From Promicromonospora sp. AC04 (GTDB taxonomy: Bacteria > Actinomycetota > Actinomycetes > Actinomycetales > Cellulomonadaceae), in assembly GCF_003058225.1 (NCBI RefSeq), contig NZ_QBUG01000005.1, forward strand, positions 248,001 to 312,000: a DNA stretch of 64,000 bases, in the 5' to 3' direction. Position numbers and translations under genes: made by a program. The notes beneath the pieces were generated by a model. That model searched no databases. It saw nothing but the letters and a program-made list of their open reading frames with translations, and had not been told where the DNA came from. How positions within the stretch are numbered: position 1 is the first letter of the stretch; each line of letters starts with the position of its first letter. Shown here in pieces: positions 44,121-52,460 of the stretch.

Positions 44121-44984
44121 GTGCCCCAACCCGCGACACCCGAGCCCGCGACACCCGAACGCGCGCCCGAGAGCAGCTCACCGCTGCAGACCGTCGACCG
44201 CGCCCTCCAGGTGCTGCTCTCGTACAGCGAGACCCGCACTGAATGGGGCGTCTTCGAGCTGGCCGAGGAGTTCGGCATCACGAAGTCGACGAGCCAGCGC
44301 CTGCTCGCCGCGCTCGCGGCGCAGGGCTTCCTCGCCGCCGACCCGTACACACGCCGCTACCGCCTCGGCCCGGCGATGTGGCGCATGGCGGCGCTGTGGG
44401 AACGCGGCGGCGGGCTCGCGCGCCTCGCCGAGCAGGTCCTCGCCGAGCTCGCCGCCGCCACCGGCCGGACGGCGTCCTTCACGATCCCCGACGGCTTCCA
44501 CGTGCGCTGCATCGCCGCCGTCGACGGCGAGAACGGACCCGTGCGCTCGCATCCCCTCGTCGGCGACCTCTACCCCGCCCACGCGGGCGCGACGTCGCGC
44601 GCCTACTTCGCGTTCCTCGACCCGCTCGCGCGGCGGAACATGCTCAGCGGGCGGCCGTTCGCGCGGTACACGGAGCTCACCGAGGTCGACGAGTCCGGCC
44701 TGGACAAGCTCTTCGACCAGGCGTACCGCACCGGCTGGGCCTACTCCGAGGGCGAGTACGACTCGACGACGCGCGCCATCGCGGCGCCCGTCCTGATCGG
44801 CTCGAACCCGGTCGGCTCGATCTCCGTCGTCGAACCCAAGGTGTTCGAGTACGAGGACGACCTGCGCGACCATGCCCCCGCCATGCTCGACGCCGCGGAG
44901 ACGCTCGCCCACCTGCTCCACCGGCCGCCGACTCCCGCGCAACGCGACTGGCGGCGCGGGCGGTCGCGCCAGGTGCGGCCTTGA
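44121..44984 (+). CDS. IclR-family transcriptional regulator
   Basis: 287 residues from GTG with AGGAG upstream. N-terminal winged HTH: TVDRALQVLLSYSETRTEWG, VFELAEEFGITKSTSQRLLA. The C-terminal effector domain has HPLVGDLYPAHAGATSRAYF and SISVVEPKVFEYEDD. IclR proteins sense small carboxylates or similar metabolites. Placed between the OPT operon and peptidase E, it probably controls both. Confidence 0.94.
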   Translation: MPQPATPEPATPERAPESSSPLQTVDRALQVLLSYSETRTEWGVFELAEEFGITKSTSQRLLAALAAQGFLAADPYTRRYRLGPAMWRMAALWERGGGLARLAEQVLAELAAATGRTASFTIPDGFHVRCIAAVDGENGPVRSHPLVGDLYPAHAGATSRAYFAFLDPLARRNMLSGRPFARYTELTEVDESGLDKLFDQAYRTGWAYSEGEYDSTTRAIAAPVLIGSNPVGSISVVEPKVFEYEDDLRDHAPAMLDAAETLAHLLHRPPTPAQRDWRRGRSRQVRP

Positions 44985-45045
44985 GCTCAGCACCCCTGCA
45001 CCCTGTACCCCCGAAACCCGCTCCCGACCGCCGAAGGTAGGCACC

Positions 45046-45876
45046 ATGCGACTGCTGCTCCTGTCGAACTCCACCAACCACGCCACCGGCTACCTCGAGC
45101 ACGCGCTCGACACCGTGCTCGGCTTCCTCGACGGCGCCGCCCTCACGTTCGTCCCGTACGCGCTGGCCGACCACGACGCCTACACGGCGAAGGTCGCCGA
45201 AGCACTGACGCCCCACGGCACGCGGGTGACGGGGCTGCACACGGCCGCCGACCCGCTGGCCGCGATCGCGGAGGCCGAGGCAGTGTTCGTCGGCGGCGGG
45301 AACACCTTCCGGCTGCTCGACACGCTGCAGCGCCTGGGCCTGGTCGCCCCGCTCGCGGCGCGGGTCCGCGAGGGGCTGCCGTACATGGGCGCGAGCGCGG
45401 GCACCAACATCGCCGGCCTGAGCATCCGCACCACGAACGACATGCCGATCACGCAGCCGGCGTCGTTCGAGGCACTGGCCCTGGTGCCGTTCCAGCTCAA
45501 CCCGCACTTCATCGACGCGGACCCCACGAGCACGCACCGCGGCGAGACGCGCGAGCAGCGGCTCACCGAGTTCCTCGAGGTCAACGACGTCCCCGTGCTC
45601 GGCCTCCGCGAGGGCACGTGGCTCTCCGTCGAGGACGGCACGGCGGTTGTTGGTGGAGCCGCCGTGAGCAGCACGGCGCCGGGACCGGCCGTCGTGTTCG
45701 CCCGCGGCGCCGCACCCCGGGAGGTGAGCGGCGACGTCAGCGACCTGCTCGCGACGACGCCGCGCTTCGACGTCACCGCAATGTCTCAGGCCGGCCCGAC
45801 CATGTCGCTGGAGGCATTCCGTGCCGACCAGGAAGCGGCCGTCGACTACGGGGTCTCCGACCCCTATGAGCGCTGA
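45046..45876 (+). CDS. pepE: Peptidase E (alpha-aspartyl dipeptidase), S51 family
   Basis: 276 residues from ATG at 45046 (GAAGG upstream). Catalytic Ser is in YMGASAGTNIAG; QLNPHFIDADPTSTHRGETR and EQRLTEFLE match the S51 signature around the His. It cleaves Asp-X dipeptides in the cytoplasm. It is about 45 residues longer than E. coli PepE, with an extra C-terminal tail (ATTPRFDVTAMSQAGPTMSL and beyond). It follows iclR by 61 bp and fits the peptide-import theme of the OPT operon. Confidence 0.93.
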   Translation: MRLLLLSNSTNHATGYLEHALDTVLGFLDGAALTFVPYALADHDAYTAKVAEALTPHGTRVTGLHTAADPLAAIAEAEAVFVGGGNTFRLLDTLQRLGLVAPLAARVREGLPYMGASAGTNIAGLSIRTTNDMPITQPASFEALALVPFQLNPHFIDADPTSTHRGETREQRLTEFLEVNDVPVLGLREGTWLSVEDGTAVVGGAAVSSTAPGPAVVFARGAAPREVSGDVSDLLATTPRFDVTAMSQAGPTMSLEAFRADQEAAVDYGVSDPYER

Positions 45877-45885
45877 GTACCCGCG

Positions 45886-45927
45886 CAGGTGCTTCACCTG
45901 GTGACTCACCGCTGGTAGCCTGGGAAC
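45886..45927 (+). promoter_or_regulatory. vapBC promoter with iterated operator half-sites
   Basis: TTCACC (45893-45898), 17 nt, TAGCCT (45916-45921), 6 nt, ATG: a leaderless promoter. GGTG and CACC half-sites alternate over it: CAGGTG-CTT-CACCTG (45886-45900) and GGTG-ACT-CACC (45900-45910), as expected for cooperative autorepression by an antitoxin dimer. Confidence 0.75.
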
Positions 45928-46200
45928 ATGCCCACGAAGAAGCCCCGTCTGCAGGTCACCGTGACCGCCGAGGTGCAGGAGTATCTCGACCGCGCGCACA
46001 CCATGTGGCCCGAAGAGACGAACACCTCGACCCTGGTCACCCGGCTGATGGCCGAGGGCTACGCGCGGGTGACCACCGACGCCGAGATGACCCTGCGCCG
46101 ACGCCAACGCGCCCGCCGAAAGCTCGCCTCCACCCACCCGTGGCCTGGCCCGCCGGCCGAGGAGCACCTTGCCTCCGTGCGCGAGGGCTGGGCGGAGTGA
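45928..46200 (+). CDS. VapB-type antitoxin
   Basis: 90 residues. The N-terminus (KKPRLQVTVTAEVQEYLDRA) resembles a ribbon-helix-helix DNA-binding segment, and the C-terminal basic/acidic tail (RRRQRARRKLAS ... EEHLASVREGWAE) would wrap the toxin. It precedes a PIN-domain gene with a GTGA overlap and follows a palindromic leaderless promoter. The antitoxin call rests mainly on this context. Confidence 0.85.
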   Translation: MPTKKPRLQVTVTAEVQEYLDRAHTMWPEETNTSTLVTRLMAEGYARVTTDAEMTLRRRQRARRKLASTHPWPGPPAEEHLASVREGWAE

Positions 46201-46583
46201 CCGTAGCCGACGCGAACGTCCTGATCGCGCTCTTGAACCTGAGCGACATCCATCACAGGCGAGCCGTACAGCTCACCGACACCGACGCCGAGATCCACGT
46301 CCACCCGCTGACCATGGCCGAGGTCCTCGCCGGATATCCCGATCCGAGCGAGCGTCTGGCCACCTTCGACGCACTGACCGAGGCGGGGTTCGCCGATCCG
46401 GACATCCCCTACGACGAGGAAGTCAACCTCCTGGCCTCCGTCCGCGTCGATGACCGGCTCAAGATGCCCGACGCCTGCGTCCTCGCGACCGCGATCTGGC
46501 GGCGCGAACCACTCATCACCTTCGACAACAAGGTCGCGGCCGCCGCACGCAAGAAGAAGCTCGACGTCCACACCCACGAGTAG
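46197..46583 (+). CDS. VapC-type PIN-domain toxin (ribonuclease)
   Basis: 128 residues from GTG overlapping the antitoxin stop. The four acidic active-site positions of PIN domains are present: VTVADANVLIAL, LTMAEVLAG, KMPDACVLATA and LITFDNK. Such toxins cut specific RNAs, often tRNAs, using Mg2+ and are held inactive by VapB. The target cannot be predicted. Confidence 0.93.
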   Translation: MTVADANVLIALLNLSDIHHRRAVQLTDTDAEIHVHPLTMAEVLAGYPDPSERLATFDALTEAGFADPDIPYDEEVNLLASVRVDDRLKMPDACVLATAIWRREPLITFDNKVAAAARKKKLDVHTHE

Positions 46584-46612
46584 TTGTAGCAAGGTCCTGG
46601 TTGACTGGGCGC

Positions 46613-47263
46613 ATGATTCGGATGCGGCAGGTGAGCCGGGTGCTGGACGGCCCGCACGGGGTGCGGATCGGCGCAGCCCTGCTGGTGGGCGGGCTGCTCG
46701 GCTGGCTGCTGTCGTGGAACTCCGTGGCGGCCGCCGTGCTGGGCGGCTGGGCCGGCGCCGGGCTCGTGTTCGTGGCCTGGACCGCGCTGGTGATCGTCCC
46801 GATGGACGCCGAGGCGACCAGTGAGCACGCGGTGCGCGAGGAGCCGACCCGCAGCGTCGCGAACCTGATCGTGCTGCTCGCCGCCCTGGCCAGCCTGGCA
46901 GGCGTCGCGGTAACGCTGGTGGGCGGTGTGCTGGGCAACGGCAACATCACGATGGGCGCCGTCCTGGCCGCCGTCCTCGTCTCCTGGGCCTGCGTGCACA
47001 CCGTGTTCGCGCTGCACTACGCCCGGGCGTACTACACGACCCCGGCCGGCGGGATCGACTTCCACCAGACCGAGCCGCCCCGGTACACCGACTTCACCTA
47101 TCTGGCCGTCACTGTCGGGATGAGCTTCGCCGTCTCCGACACCGACCTGGGCTCCTCGGGCATGCGCCGCATCGCCCAGGTCCACGCGCTGCTCGCCTAC
47201 CTGTTCGGGACGGTTGTCGTGGCGCTGCTGATCAACCTCGTGGCGGGGCTCGCAAACACCTGA
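46613..47263 (+). CDS. DUF1345 family membrane protein
   Basis: 216 residues with five to six hydrophobic segments. GIDFHQTEPPRYTDFTYLAV and TVGMSFAVSDTDLGSSGMRR are hallmark stretches of DUF1345. Function unknown. ATG at 46613 is chosen; 46622 is an alternative and no Shine-Dalgarno sequence is clear. It follows vapC by 29 bp but is unlikely to be part of that module. Confidence 0.9.
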   Translation: MIRMRQVSRVLDGPHGVRIGAALLVGGLLGWLLSWNSVAAAVLGGWAGAGLVFVAWTALVIVPMDAEATSEHAVREEPTRSVANLIVLLAALASLAGVAVTLVGGVLGNGNITMGAVLAAVLVSWACVHTVFALHYARAYYTTPAGGIDFHQTEPPRYTDFTYLAVTVGMSFAVSDTDLGSSGMRRIAQVHALLAYLFGTVVVALLINLVAGLANT

Positions 47264-47421
47264 GGCGCGGAAATACGAGATGCGGGTGCCGAGCAGAACA
47301 AAAACCAGCTCGTAGCACCGGGTGAAGAATCAAGAATGCGAAGGCTTTCGTTCCTATTGTGTGGACACAGCATCTCGCCCGACGCGCGCCGATCGACCTG
47401 CGCGGTTACCTTGAGGAAACG

Positions 47422-47451
47422 GCTCGAACTCACCAACAGCGTTGTTCGAGC
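47422..47451 (+). promoter_or_regulatory. Inverted repeat upstream of the PLDc_N/SHOCT gene
   Basis: GCTCGAAC (47422-47429) and GTTCGAGC (47444-47451) form a perfect 8-bp inverted repeat in an AT-richer 220-bp gap, 32 bp before the start codon. Confidence 0.4.
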
Positions 47452-47483
47452 CCATCCGAAGACCCTTGAGAACGGGGCGTGTC

Positions 47484-47861
47484 ATGGACTTCTGGGATTT
47501 CTTCTGGCTGATGGTCTACAGCTTCTTCTTCGTTGCGTACCTCATGGTGCTGTTCCAGATCGTTGCGGATCTCTTTCGCGACCGTGAGCTCTCGGGCTGG
47601 TGGAAGGCCCTGTGGATCATCTTCCTCATCTTCCTGCCGGTCCTCACCGCGCTCGTGTACCTCATCGCACGCGGCCGCGGGATGGCGCAGCGGCACCTCG
47701 AAGGGGCCGTCAGGGCACAGCAGGATGCGGAGAGCTACATCCGTCAGGTCGCGGCACCGTCCGCACCTGCCGACCAGATCGCGAGCGCCAAGGCCCTCCT
47801 CGACGCAGGCACCATCGCGCCGGCGGAGTTCGAGAGGCTGAAGGCCAAGGCGCTCGCCTGA
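47484..47861 (+). CDS. PLDc_N / SHOCT domain membrane protein
   Basis: 125 residues. Two membrane helices (FFWLMVYSFFFVAYLMVLFQ; WWKALWIIFLIFLPVLTALV) form a phospholipase-D nuclease N-terminal-type anchor. The C-terminus is a short SHOCT module (IASAKALLDAGTIAPAEFER, LKAKALA). Such proteins are common in Actinobacteria and may bind nucleic acid or oligomerise; function unknown. The next gene starts 45 bp later. Confidence 0.85.
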   Translation: MDFWDFFWLMVYSFFFVAYLMVLFQIVADLFRDRELSGWWKALWIIFLIFLPVLTALVYLIARGRGMAQRHLEGAVRAQQDAESYIRQVAAPSAPADQIASAKALLDAGTIAPAEFERLKAKALA

Positions 47862-47905
47862 CAGTTCTGCCGACGCCCGACAGGGGGCAGAGAGGCGGAA
47901 ACAGC

Positions 47906-49279
47906 GTGAACGAGTCCGCCGGAGAACTGCACGGCACCGACCCGCCCGACGCGGCAGCCCGTCTTGCCGCGTTGGAGCGGGAGAACGAGGAGCTCCGTCG
48001 CCGGCTCGCCGCGGTACCCAGCGGCGAGCCGGCTCGCTCCGCGGCCGACCACCCGCGGCGCAATCGTCCGCGGAGCGCGGCCGCCGTCGTCCTGATCCTA
48101 CTTGGCGCCCTGCTGGCGCCCGCGGGCGTCGTTGCCGCCTGGGCCGAGCGCACCCTGACCGACACGGACCGCTACGTCGCCACGGTCGGCCCCCTGGCGG
48201 ACGACCCGGTGGTGCAGTCCGCGCTCGCGGGCCGGCTGACCACCGCCGTGATGACGCAGATCGACGTGGGAGCACTGCTCGACGACGTCGCGGCAGGGCT
48301 CGAGGAGCGAGACATCGCCCCGCGGGTCGCGGGGGCACTCACCAGGCTGGAGGCGCCGCTGACCAGCGGCGTCGAGTCGTTCGTCCGCAACGCCGCGAAC
48401 CGCGTGGTGGAGAGCGACGAGTTCGAGTCCGCGTGGACCCAGGCCAACCGGGTCGCGCACGAGCAGCTCGTCGCCGTCATGCAGGGATCCGGGGGCGACG
48501 TCGTCCAGGTGGGCCAGGACGGTCAGCTCACCATCCAGCTCTCGGGGATGATCGACCTGCTCAAGGAGCGGCTCGTCGACCGGGGGCTCACGCTGGCCGC
48601 CAACCTGCCCACGATCAACGCGACGTTCACGATCATGGAGTCCTCCCAGCTCGTCCAGATCCAGAACCGGTACGCCCAGCTCGTCGCCCTCGGGACGTGG
48701 CTCCCGTGGATCGTCCTGATCCTGCTGGGCGCCGGCGTGGTCGTGGCGATGCACCACCTGCGAGCTCTCGTCGTCGCGGGGCTCGCGCTCGCCGCGGCGA
48801 TGGTCGTCCTGGCCGTCGGCCTCGCGATCGCGCGCGGCCTGTATCTGGACGCGCTCAGCGGGGTGGTGCTGCGGCTCGACGCCGCCGAGGTCCTCTTCGA
48901 CCAGCTCGTCTCCTTCCTGCGGGCCACGCTGCGCACCGTCGGGGTGCTCGGTCTGGTCGTCGCGCTGGCCGCCTACCTGGGCGGGTCGAGCGCATCGGCA
49001 CGCAGCCTGCGCGCCGGGATCTCCGGCGGCCTCGGCCGGGCTCGCAGGTGGGCCGAGGGCCGGGGCGTGTCCACCGGCACCGCCGGTACCTGGCTCGGCG
49101 GGCACCGCGGCTTCGCCCGCACGGCCGTCATCGCCCTCGCAGCCCTGCTGCTCCTGCTCGCCTCGAGCCCGACGCCGGCCCTGATCGTCGGCGTCGCCGC
49201 CGGTGCAGGCGTGCTCATCATCCTGATCGAGCTGCTGTCCCGGCCGGCGTCCGCGACCCAGGGCGAGTCTGAGACCTGA
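47906..49279 (+). CDS. Actinobacterial integral membrane protein with N-terminal coiled coil
   Basis: 457 residues from a GTG with AGAGGCGGA upstream. Residues about 15-35 are a short coiled coil (ARLAALERENEELRRRLAAV). A membrane helix follows at 53-75, then a 210-residue extracellular helical region (TLTDTDRYVATVGPLADDPV, VVQSALAGRLTTAVMTQID). Four or five helices close the C-terminus. I recall the topology and the TDTDRYV..V.PLA motif from actinobacterial proteins of unknown function. It is probably cotranscribed with the PLDc_N gene. Confidence 0.82.
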   Translation: MNESAGELHGTDPPDAAARLAALERENEELRRRLAAVPSGEPARSAADHPRRNRPRSAAAVVLILLGALLAPAGVVAAWAERTLTDTDRYVATVGPLADDPVVQSALAGRLTTAVMTQIDVGALLDDVAAGLEERDIAPRVAGALTRLEAPLTSGVESFVRNAANRVVESDEFESAWTQANRVAHEQLVAVMQGSGGDVVQVGQDGQLTIQLSGMIDLLKERLVDRGLTLAANLPTINATFTIMESSQLVQIQNRYAQLVALGTWLPWIVLILLGAGVVVAMHHLRALVVAGLALAAAMVVLAVGLAIARGLYLDALSGVVLRLDAAEVLFDQLVSFLRATLRTVGVLGLVVALAAYLGGSSASARSLRAGISGGLGRARRWAEGRGVSTGTAGTWLGGHRGFARTAVIALAALLLLLASSPTPALIVGVAAGAGVLIILIELLSRPASATQGESET

Positions 49280-49303
49280 CGCCGCGGGACGCCGGGACAG
49301 CTC

Positions 49304-49340
49304 ATTGACTGATCGTTCAATCAATGAGTAGATTCGGGTC
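49304..49340 (+). promoter_or_regulatory. Promoter with TetR-like palindrome
   Basis: TTGACT (49305-49310), 18 nt, TAGATT (49329-49334), 6 nt, GTG. An imperfect 18-bp palindrome ATTGACTGATCGTTCAAT (49304-49321; 14 of 18 positions symmetric) covers the -35 box. TGATCGTTCA-type sites are usual for TetR proteins, yet no TetR gene is adjacent. Confidence 0.7.
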
Positions 49341-49739
49341 GTGACCAACAGGACCGTGCCCCCTCGCGCGGAGCGCGCCATCTTCATCGTGCACGGCGCG
49401 GTGACGCTCGCGGCGGCAGTCGCGCTCGCCGTCTTCCCCGCCGCGATTCCCGCGACCGTTGGCATAACGATGGACCCGAGCGACTACCTGCTGTCGTACT
49501 TCCTGGCTGCGGCGGAGCTGGGCGTCGGGGTGCTCTCGATCGGGGCCGCCCGGCTCGCGGACCCGGCCGCGATCCGGCTCATCGCTGCCGCGTTCGCGGT
49601 GTTCCACGGCGCGACGGCGGTCCTCGAGGTGCTCTACCTCGCGACGGCGGGCGTCAGCGTGGTGCTCGTCGCGAACGTCGTCGTCCGGCTCGTCGCCGCT
49701 GCGGTGTTCGCCGTCGTCTGGCGGTCTCGCCGCTCATGA
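49341..49739 (+). CDS. Small four-helix membrane protein
   Basis: 132 residues from a leaderless GTG. Four hydrophobic segments: AIFIVHGAVTLAAAVALAVF, YLLSYFLAAAELGVGVLSIG, IRLIAAAFAVFHGATAVLEV and SVVLVANVVVRLVAAAVFAV. This is the size and layout of DoxX/DUF4345-like proteins, but I cannot name the family. It converges on the monooxygenase gene and is controlled by a palindromic promoter. Confidence 0.8.
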   Translation: MTNRTVPPRAERAIFIVHGAVTLAAAVALAVFPAAIPATVGITMDPSDYLLSYFLAAAELGVGVLSIGAARLADPAAIRLIAAAFAVFHGATAVLEVLYLATAGVSVVLVANVVVRLVAAAVFAVVWRSRRS

Positions 49740-49784
49740 CCGGCCGGGCCCGGCGCGAACACCGCAGCGCCTCGGCAGCTTCCG

Positions 49785-50930
49785 TCAGGTCGGGGTCCGC
49801 GCGTCCGAACGCGCCGCACTCGCCATCGACGGCGCAGGTGCCGAGAGCCGCCGCACCACCGCGCCCACGGCCGCCCGGCCCGCCCGGTTGGCGCCGACCG
49901 TCGACTGCGACGGCCCGAACCCGATGAGGTGGACCCGCGGCTCGGCAGCCACCTCGGTGCCGTGCATGGCGATGCCGCCCAGCTCGTTGCGCAGCCGCAG
50001 CGGGGCCAGGTGGGTCAGGTCGGCCCGGAAGCCGGTGGCCCACAGGATGGCGTCGACGGGCGTGAACGAGCCGTCCGCCTCCCGCACGCCCATCGGCTCG
50101 ATCGCGGTGAACATCGGCCGCCGCTCCAACGCGCCGCGAGCCTTCGCCGCGAGCGCGTACGGCGTCCAGATGAGCCCCGTGTAGGACACGACGCTGCGGC
50201 TGGGCCGACCCGCCTCGACGTCGGCCATGACCTTGGCGATGGTCTCGCGCCCGGCCTCCTCCGGCCGGAACTCGCCGTCCCGGAAGACCGGCTCGCGCCG
50301 GGTGTACCAGCGGGTGGTCGCCACGCGGGAGATCTCCTCCAGGAGCTGGAGCCCCGAGATCCCGCCGCCGACGATCGCCACCCGCTGGCCGGCGAAGTCC
50401 TCCGCCCGGACGTAGTCGCGCGTGTGGAGCTGACGGCCGCGGAAGGTCTCCTGCCCCGGGTACCGCGGCAGCACCGGGTTGGTCCACGTGCCGGTCGCGT
50501 TGATGACCGCGCGGGTGGTCCAGGAACCGCGGTCGCTCGTCACGACGAGGTCGCCGTCCGGGTCGTCGTCGGCGCAGCGCACCGCGACGACCCGGGCCGG
50601 GCGCAGGATCGGGAGCGCGAACGTCCGCTCGAAGCCCGCGAAGTATCGCGGGACGGCGGCGCGGCTGGGCTCCGTCTCGTCGACGGCGGGCTGGGCCAGG
50701 CCCGGGAGGTCGAAGATCCCGTTGACGGTGGCCATCCGCAGGGACTCCCAGCGGTGCTGCCAGGCGCCGCCCGGCGCCGGGTTCGCGTCCAGGACGACGA
50801 AGGTGCGCTCCGCGTCCGGCTGGTCAACAGCACTCACGAATCCCCGGCGCTGCAGGTGGTACGCCGCCGACAGGCCCGCCTGCCCGGCCCCGATCACGAC
50901 CACCGTCGCCCGGTGCAGTTCCTCGCTCAC
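49785..50930 (-). CDS. Flavin-containing monooxygenase / NAD(P)-binding oxidoreductase
   Basis: 381 residues from a GTG at 50930. FAD-binding Rossmann motif VVVIGAGQAGLSAAYHLQRR, the second dinucleotide motif VAIVGGGISGLQLLEE, and an ATG-type WATGFRADLTHL segment near the C-terminus, as in flavin monooxygenases and CzcO-like proteins. It would use NADPH, FAD and O2 to oxygenate a small molecule or metal-linked substrate. Substrate unknown. A CACGGTG-GACAA-CACCGTG palindrome covers its start. Confidence 0.9.
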   Translation of the reverse strand: MSEELHRATVVVIGAGQAGLSAAYHLQRRGFVSAVDQPDAERTFVVLDANPAPGGAWQHRWESLRMATVNGIFDLPGLAQPAVDETEPSRAAVPRYFAGFERTFALPILRPARVVAVRCADDDPDGDLVVTSDRGSWTTRAVINATGTWTNPVLPRYPGQETFRGRQLHTRDYVRAEDFAGQRVAIVGGGISGLQLLEEISRVATTRWYTRREPVFRDGEFRPEEAGRETIAKVMADVEAGRPSRSVVSYTGLIWTPYALAAKARGALERRPMFTAIEPMGVREADGSFTPVDAILWATGFRADLTHLAPLRLRNELGGIAMHGTEVAAEPRVHLIGFGPSQSTVGANRAGRAAVGAVVRRLSAPAPSMASAARSDARTPT

Positions 50931-50948
50931 ACGGTGGACAACACCGTG
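50930..50948 (-). promoter_or_regulatory. Palindrome at the monooxygenase start
   Basis: CACGGTG (50930-50936), GACAA, CACCGTG (50942-50948): perfect 7-bp inverted repeat touching the start codon; a candidate repressor site. Confidence 0.45.
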
Positions 50949-51003
50949 GCCGCGCAGATGTTTCCGGGTGTGACGGGTGTCCTGATCGAGGCGCCGACAC
51001 GTG

Positions 51004-51082
51004 AGTCCCGTTGTCGTGGGCGTGATCGTCGCGACCACGTGCCTGTTTCAGGCGCAACGAGCGCGCCCACGACAAAGGGACT
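51004..51082 (-). terminator. Long hairpin ending the sugar ABC operon
   Basis: Arms 51004-51022 and 51064-51082 pair at 18 of 19 positions (AGTCCC..TTGTCGTGGGCG). It lies 7 nt past the binding-protein stop. The 41-nt loop is unusually large. Confidence 0.6.
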
Positions 51083-51088
51083 GCTGGA

Positions 51089-52423
51089 CTAGTCGAACAG
51101 GGCGTTGACCTGCTCGTTCGCCTCGGTAAGCGACGCGACGTCGGCCTTGCCGCCGAGCACGTCGTCCATCGCGGCGGTCATGATCGCGTGGACGTCGGAG
51201 CCGTGCTCGGTCACCGGGAAGAGGAACGTCGTGCCGTCGTCGACCTGGGTGGTGAACGGGGTGACGTCGATCCCCTTCTTCGCGAAGGCCTCCGTGGCGA
51301 GCTCGGCCGAGCTGGTGATGGACGGGAAGACGACGCCGGCCGCACCGACGATGTCCTGGCAGTCCGTCGAGCCGAGGAACTTGACCCACTGCGCCGCGCC
51401 CTCAGGGTTGTCGGTGCCCGCCCAGATCGAGTCGGCCAGGCCGTTGAACATGCTCGCGCGCTCGCCGCTCGGACCGGTCGGCGTGGGCGCCAGCCCGACG
51501 TCGACCCCGTCGTAGCCGAAGTAGGTGGAGAGCATCCAGTCGCCGTTGATGTTCATGGCGGACTTGCCGGCGCCGAAGTTGTCGTTCACCGACGCGCCGA
51601 TGGTCGTCTCGAGCGGCGGCATGTAGCCCTTCTCGACCAGCGAGTACCACCAGGCGATCGTCTCCTGGAACTTCGGGTCGTCGTAGTTGTAGCGGGTTCC
51701 CCACGGGTTCTTGTCGGTGTGGGTCCAGCCGGTCGTGGCCGTGTACATGCTCCACTCGGTCTGGCCGTTCTCGTATCCCGCGCCGGGGATGCCCAGCCCG
51801 TACACCGCGACGTCGTCCTTGTCGAAGCCCGGCTCGTCACCGCGGGTGCCGTTCGCGTCCACGGTCAGGCGCGCGATGACCTCCTCGTAGCTGCCTCCGT
51901 CCTCCGGGTTCCAGTCCAGGTTCTGCATGTCCTTGTCGGTGAGTCCCGCGTCGGCGACCATCTGCTCGTTGAAGAAGACCGCGACGGTGTCCCAGTCCTT
52001 CGGCAGGCCGTACCGCTTGCCGTCCTGCGCGATCCACAGGTCGGCCAGGCCCTCGGCGTACTGGTCGAGGTCGACGTCCTGCACGTGGTCGTCCAGGGGC
52101 AGCAGCTGCCCGTTCGCGACGAACTCCGGGTACTTGGACACGTGGTCGGTGAACACGTCCGGGCCGGTGTCGGAGGAGAAGGCGGTGGTCAGCGCGGACC
52201 AGTAGTCGTCCCACCCGCGCTGCGTGATCTTCACTGTGAGGTCCGGGTTGGCCTCGTGGAAGGCGTCGGCGCACTGCTGGTACGCGGGCTGCTGGTTGGC
52301 GTCCCACAGCCAGTAGTCGATCTGGCCCTCCGCCTCGGCGGCGCCCGCGCCGCCCGAGCAGGCGGCCAGGGACAGGGACGCGAGGGCGGCGGCACTGACA
52401 CCCGCCAGCGTCTTTCTCTTCAT
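51089..52423 (-). CDS. ABC sugar-binding lipoprotein
   Basis: 444 residues. Signal peptide with lipobox SLAACSGG, so the mature protein is anchored outside the membrane. It has the extracellular solute-binding family 1 pattern: YQQCADAFHEANPDLTVKIT, TGPDVFTDHVSKYPEF, and FGAGKSAMNINGDWMLSTYF. It delivers a sugar or oligosaccharide to the two permeases. It is the last gene of the operon, 37 bp after the second permease. Confidence 0.94.
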   Translation of the reverse strand: MKRKTLAGVSAAALASLSLAACSGGAGAAEAEGQIDYWLWDANQQPAYQQCADAFHEANPDLTVKITQRGWDDYWSALTTAFSSDTGPDVFTDHVSKYPEFVANGQLLPLDDHVQDVDLDQYAEGLADLWIAQDGKRYGLPKDWDTVAVFFNEQMVADAGLTDKDMQNLDWNPEDGGSYEEVIARLTVDANGTRGDEPGFDKDDVAVYGLGIPGAGYENGQTEWSMYTATTGWTHTDKNPWGTRYNYDDPKFQETIAWWYSLVEKGYMPPLETTIGASVNDNFGAGKSAMNINGDWMLSTYFGYDGVDVGLAPTPTGPSGERASMFNGLADSIWAGTDNPEGAAQWVKFLGSTDCQDIVGAAGVVFPSITSSAELATEAFAKKGIDVTPFTTQVDDGTTFLFPVTEHGSDVHAIMTAAMDDVLGGKADVASLTEANEQVNALFD

Positions 52424-52460
52424 GTCGTACGTTCCTCTCGGTGTGGGTGCAGGGGCCCGG

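Noticed and set aside
47336-47483. Short ORF before the PLDc_N/SHOCT gene
   Set aside because: No ribosome-binding site or coding bias; it lies in the AT-richer promoter region and reads into a different frame of the gene.
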